From assembly GCA_013362725.1 (NCBI GenBank), contig JABFVP010000332.1, positions 1-16,239 of the forward strand: a stretch of 16,239 nucleotides of DNA, in the 5' to 3' direction. Origin of the DNA: Cupriavidus sp. (GTDB taxonomy: Bacteria; Pseudomonadota; Gammaproteobacteria; Burkholderiales; Burkholderiaceae). Below, piece by piece: positions 15,601 through 16,239 of the stretch. A program made the translations under genes and the position numbers. The notes beneath the pieces were generated by a model, which was not told the origin of the DNA, did not search any database, and saw nothing but the letters and a program-made list of their open reading frames with translations. How positions within the stretch are numbered: the first letter of the stretch is position 1; every line of letters starts with the position of its first letter.

Positions 15601-16239
15601 ATGAGCGACGCGCTTTGCCTTGCCAGCGCAGCCGAACTGCAGCAGCGCATCCGGCGCAAGGAGATTTCACCGGTCGAGCTGACCGCGGCCGTGCTGGAGC
15701 GTGCGGCCCGACTGCAGCCCGCGCTGAACTGCCTGATCACGCTGTGCGCGGACGAGGCCATGGCCGCGGCGCGCGCGGCCGAAGCGCAGCTGATGTCCGG
15801 CGCGCCGCTGGGCGCGCTGCACGGCATTCCCTTCACGGTGAAGGACATCGTCAACACCGCGGGCGTGCGCACCACCTTCGGCGCGGTGCCGATGCGCGAC
15901 CACGTGCCCGCCGAAGACGCCGTGGCAGTGGCGCGGCTGCGCGCGCAGGGCGCGATCCTGGTCGGCAAGACCACCACGCCGGAGTTCGGCTCCAAGTGCC
16001 TGACCGATGCGCCGCTGTTCGGCCGCACCCGCAATGCCTGGCATGCCGGGCGCACCAGCGGCGGCTCCAGCGGCGGCGCCGCGGTGGCGGTGGCGAGCGG
16101 CATTGCCCCGCTGGCGGTAGCGACCGACGGCGGCGGCTCGACCCGCATCCCGGCCGCGTGCAATGGCGTGGTCGGGATCAAGCAGAGCCAGGGCGTGGTG
16201 CCGCACAGCCAGGCCCAGGACCTGTTCGGCAACCAGACC
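15601..16239 (+). CDS. Amidase signature family enzyme, N-terminal part
   Basis: The first 213 residues of an amidase-signature hydrolase (GatA/amidase family; usual length 450-500), cut by the right edge. The Ser-cisSer-Lys catalytic set is present: Lys81 in GIPFTVKDIVNTAG, the cis-Ser in RTSGGSSGGAAVAVASG (Ser156 by spacing) and the nucleophile Ser180 in TDGGGSTRIPAACNG, 24 residues later as in the family. The common GTDIGGS is VATDGGGS here. The ATG is preceded by CGGAGCC about nine bases away, and the sequence begins LASAAELQQRIRRKEISPVE, a standard start for the family. No gatB/gatC is near and the upstream neighbour is divergent, so a catabolic amide hydrolase is more likely than the tRNA amidotransferase subunit. 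The substrate is unknown. Confidence 0.92.
   Translation, partial: MSDALCLASAAELQQRIRRKEISPVELTAAVLERAARLQPALNCLITLCADEAMAAARAAEAQLMSGAPLGALHGIPFTVKDIVNTAGVRTTFGAVPMRDHVPAEDAVAVARLRAQGAILVGKTTTPEFGSKCLTDAPLFGRTRNAWHAGRTSGGSSGGAAVAVASGIAPLAVATDGGGSTRIPAACNGVVGIKQSQGVVPHSQAQDLFGNQT

Overview
The window is a GC-rich chromosomal stretch that most resembles the beta-proteobacterial order Burkholderiales, probably a Cupriavidus/Ralstonia-like organism. The reasons are the codon bias, the type of protein families and the mix of amino-acid/betaine uptake genes with a six-gene Mrp antiporter operon. This placement is inference from sequence style; there is no rRNA marker here. I saw no tRNA, rRNA, CRISPR array, insertion sequence, integrase or phage gene.

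Left part (1-4003, all minus strand). Reading in the direction of transcription there is a GcvT-like folate-dependent aminomethyltransferase, a ProW/ChoW-type betaine/choline ABC permease, a GlxA-family (DJ-1/PfpI plus AraC HTH) regulator that looks like GbdR, and the start of a periplasmic LivJ-type substrate-binding protein that runs off the left edge. The set suggests uptake and one-carbon (methyl) breakdown of a quaternary amine or related compound under control of a metabolite-sensing regulator. The permease has no ATPase or betaine-binding partner in view, and the GcvT-like protein has no gcvH/gcvP beside it and carries a Lys in place of the usual Tyr of the GYTGE motif.

Middle part (4004-9328). 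A 493-base gap holds what looks like the last strands of a decayed outer-membrane beta-barrel gene. It is followed by a GT4-type glycosyltransferase (plus), a small Lys/Gly-rich repeat protein that shares its stop codon bases with the glycosyltransferase, an MgtC/SapB-DUF4010 membrane protein, a class I SAM methyltransferase (both minus), and a divergent DUF72 protein (plus).

Right part (9347-15228, minus). A compact Mrp-type Na+(K+)/H+ antiporter operon in the order mrpAB(fused)-C-D-E-F-G. Four junctions overlap or are separated by at most 3 bases and the fifth by 11, so translation is probably coupled. MrpA and MrpD keep the ion-path Glu and Lys residues. Unusual points are a His-rich tail on MrpC and a 12-bp in-frame tandem repeat at the MrpA/MrpB-domain linker. 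Divergent to it, across a 372-base gap, begins an amidase-signature enzyme (15601 to the right edge) with its Lys-Ser-Ser triad intact.

Overall the window is mostly ordinary core/accessory chromosome. I did not find a clear new defence, mobile or RNA system; the items worth a second look are the incomplete betaine-type cluster, the repeat protein, the barrel remnant and the MrpC tail.
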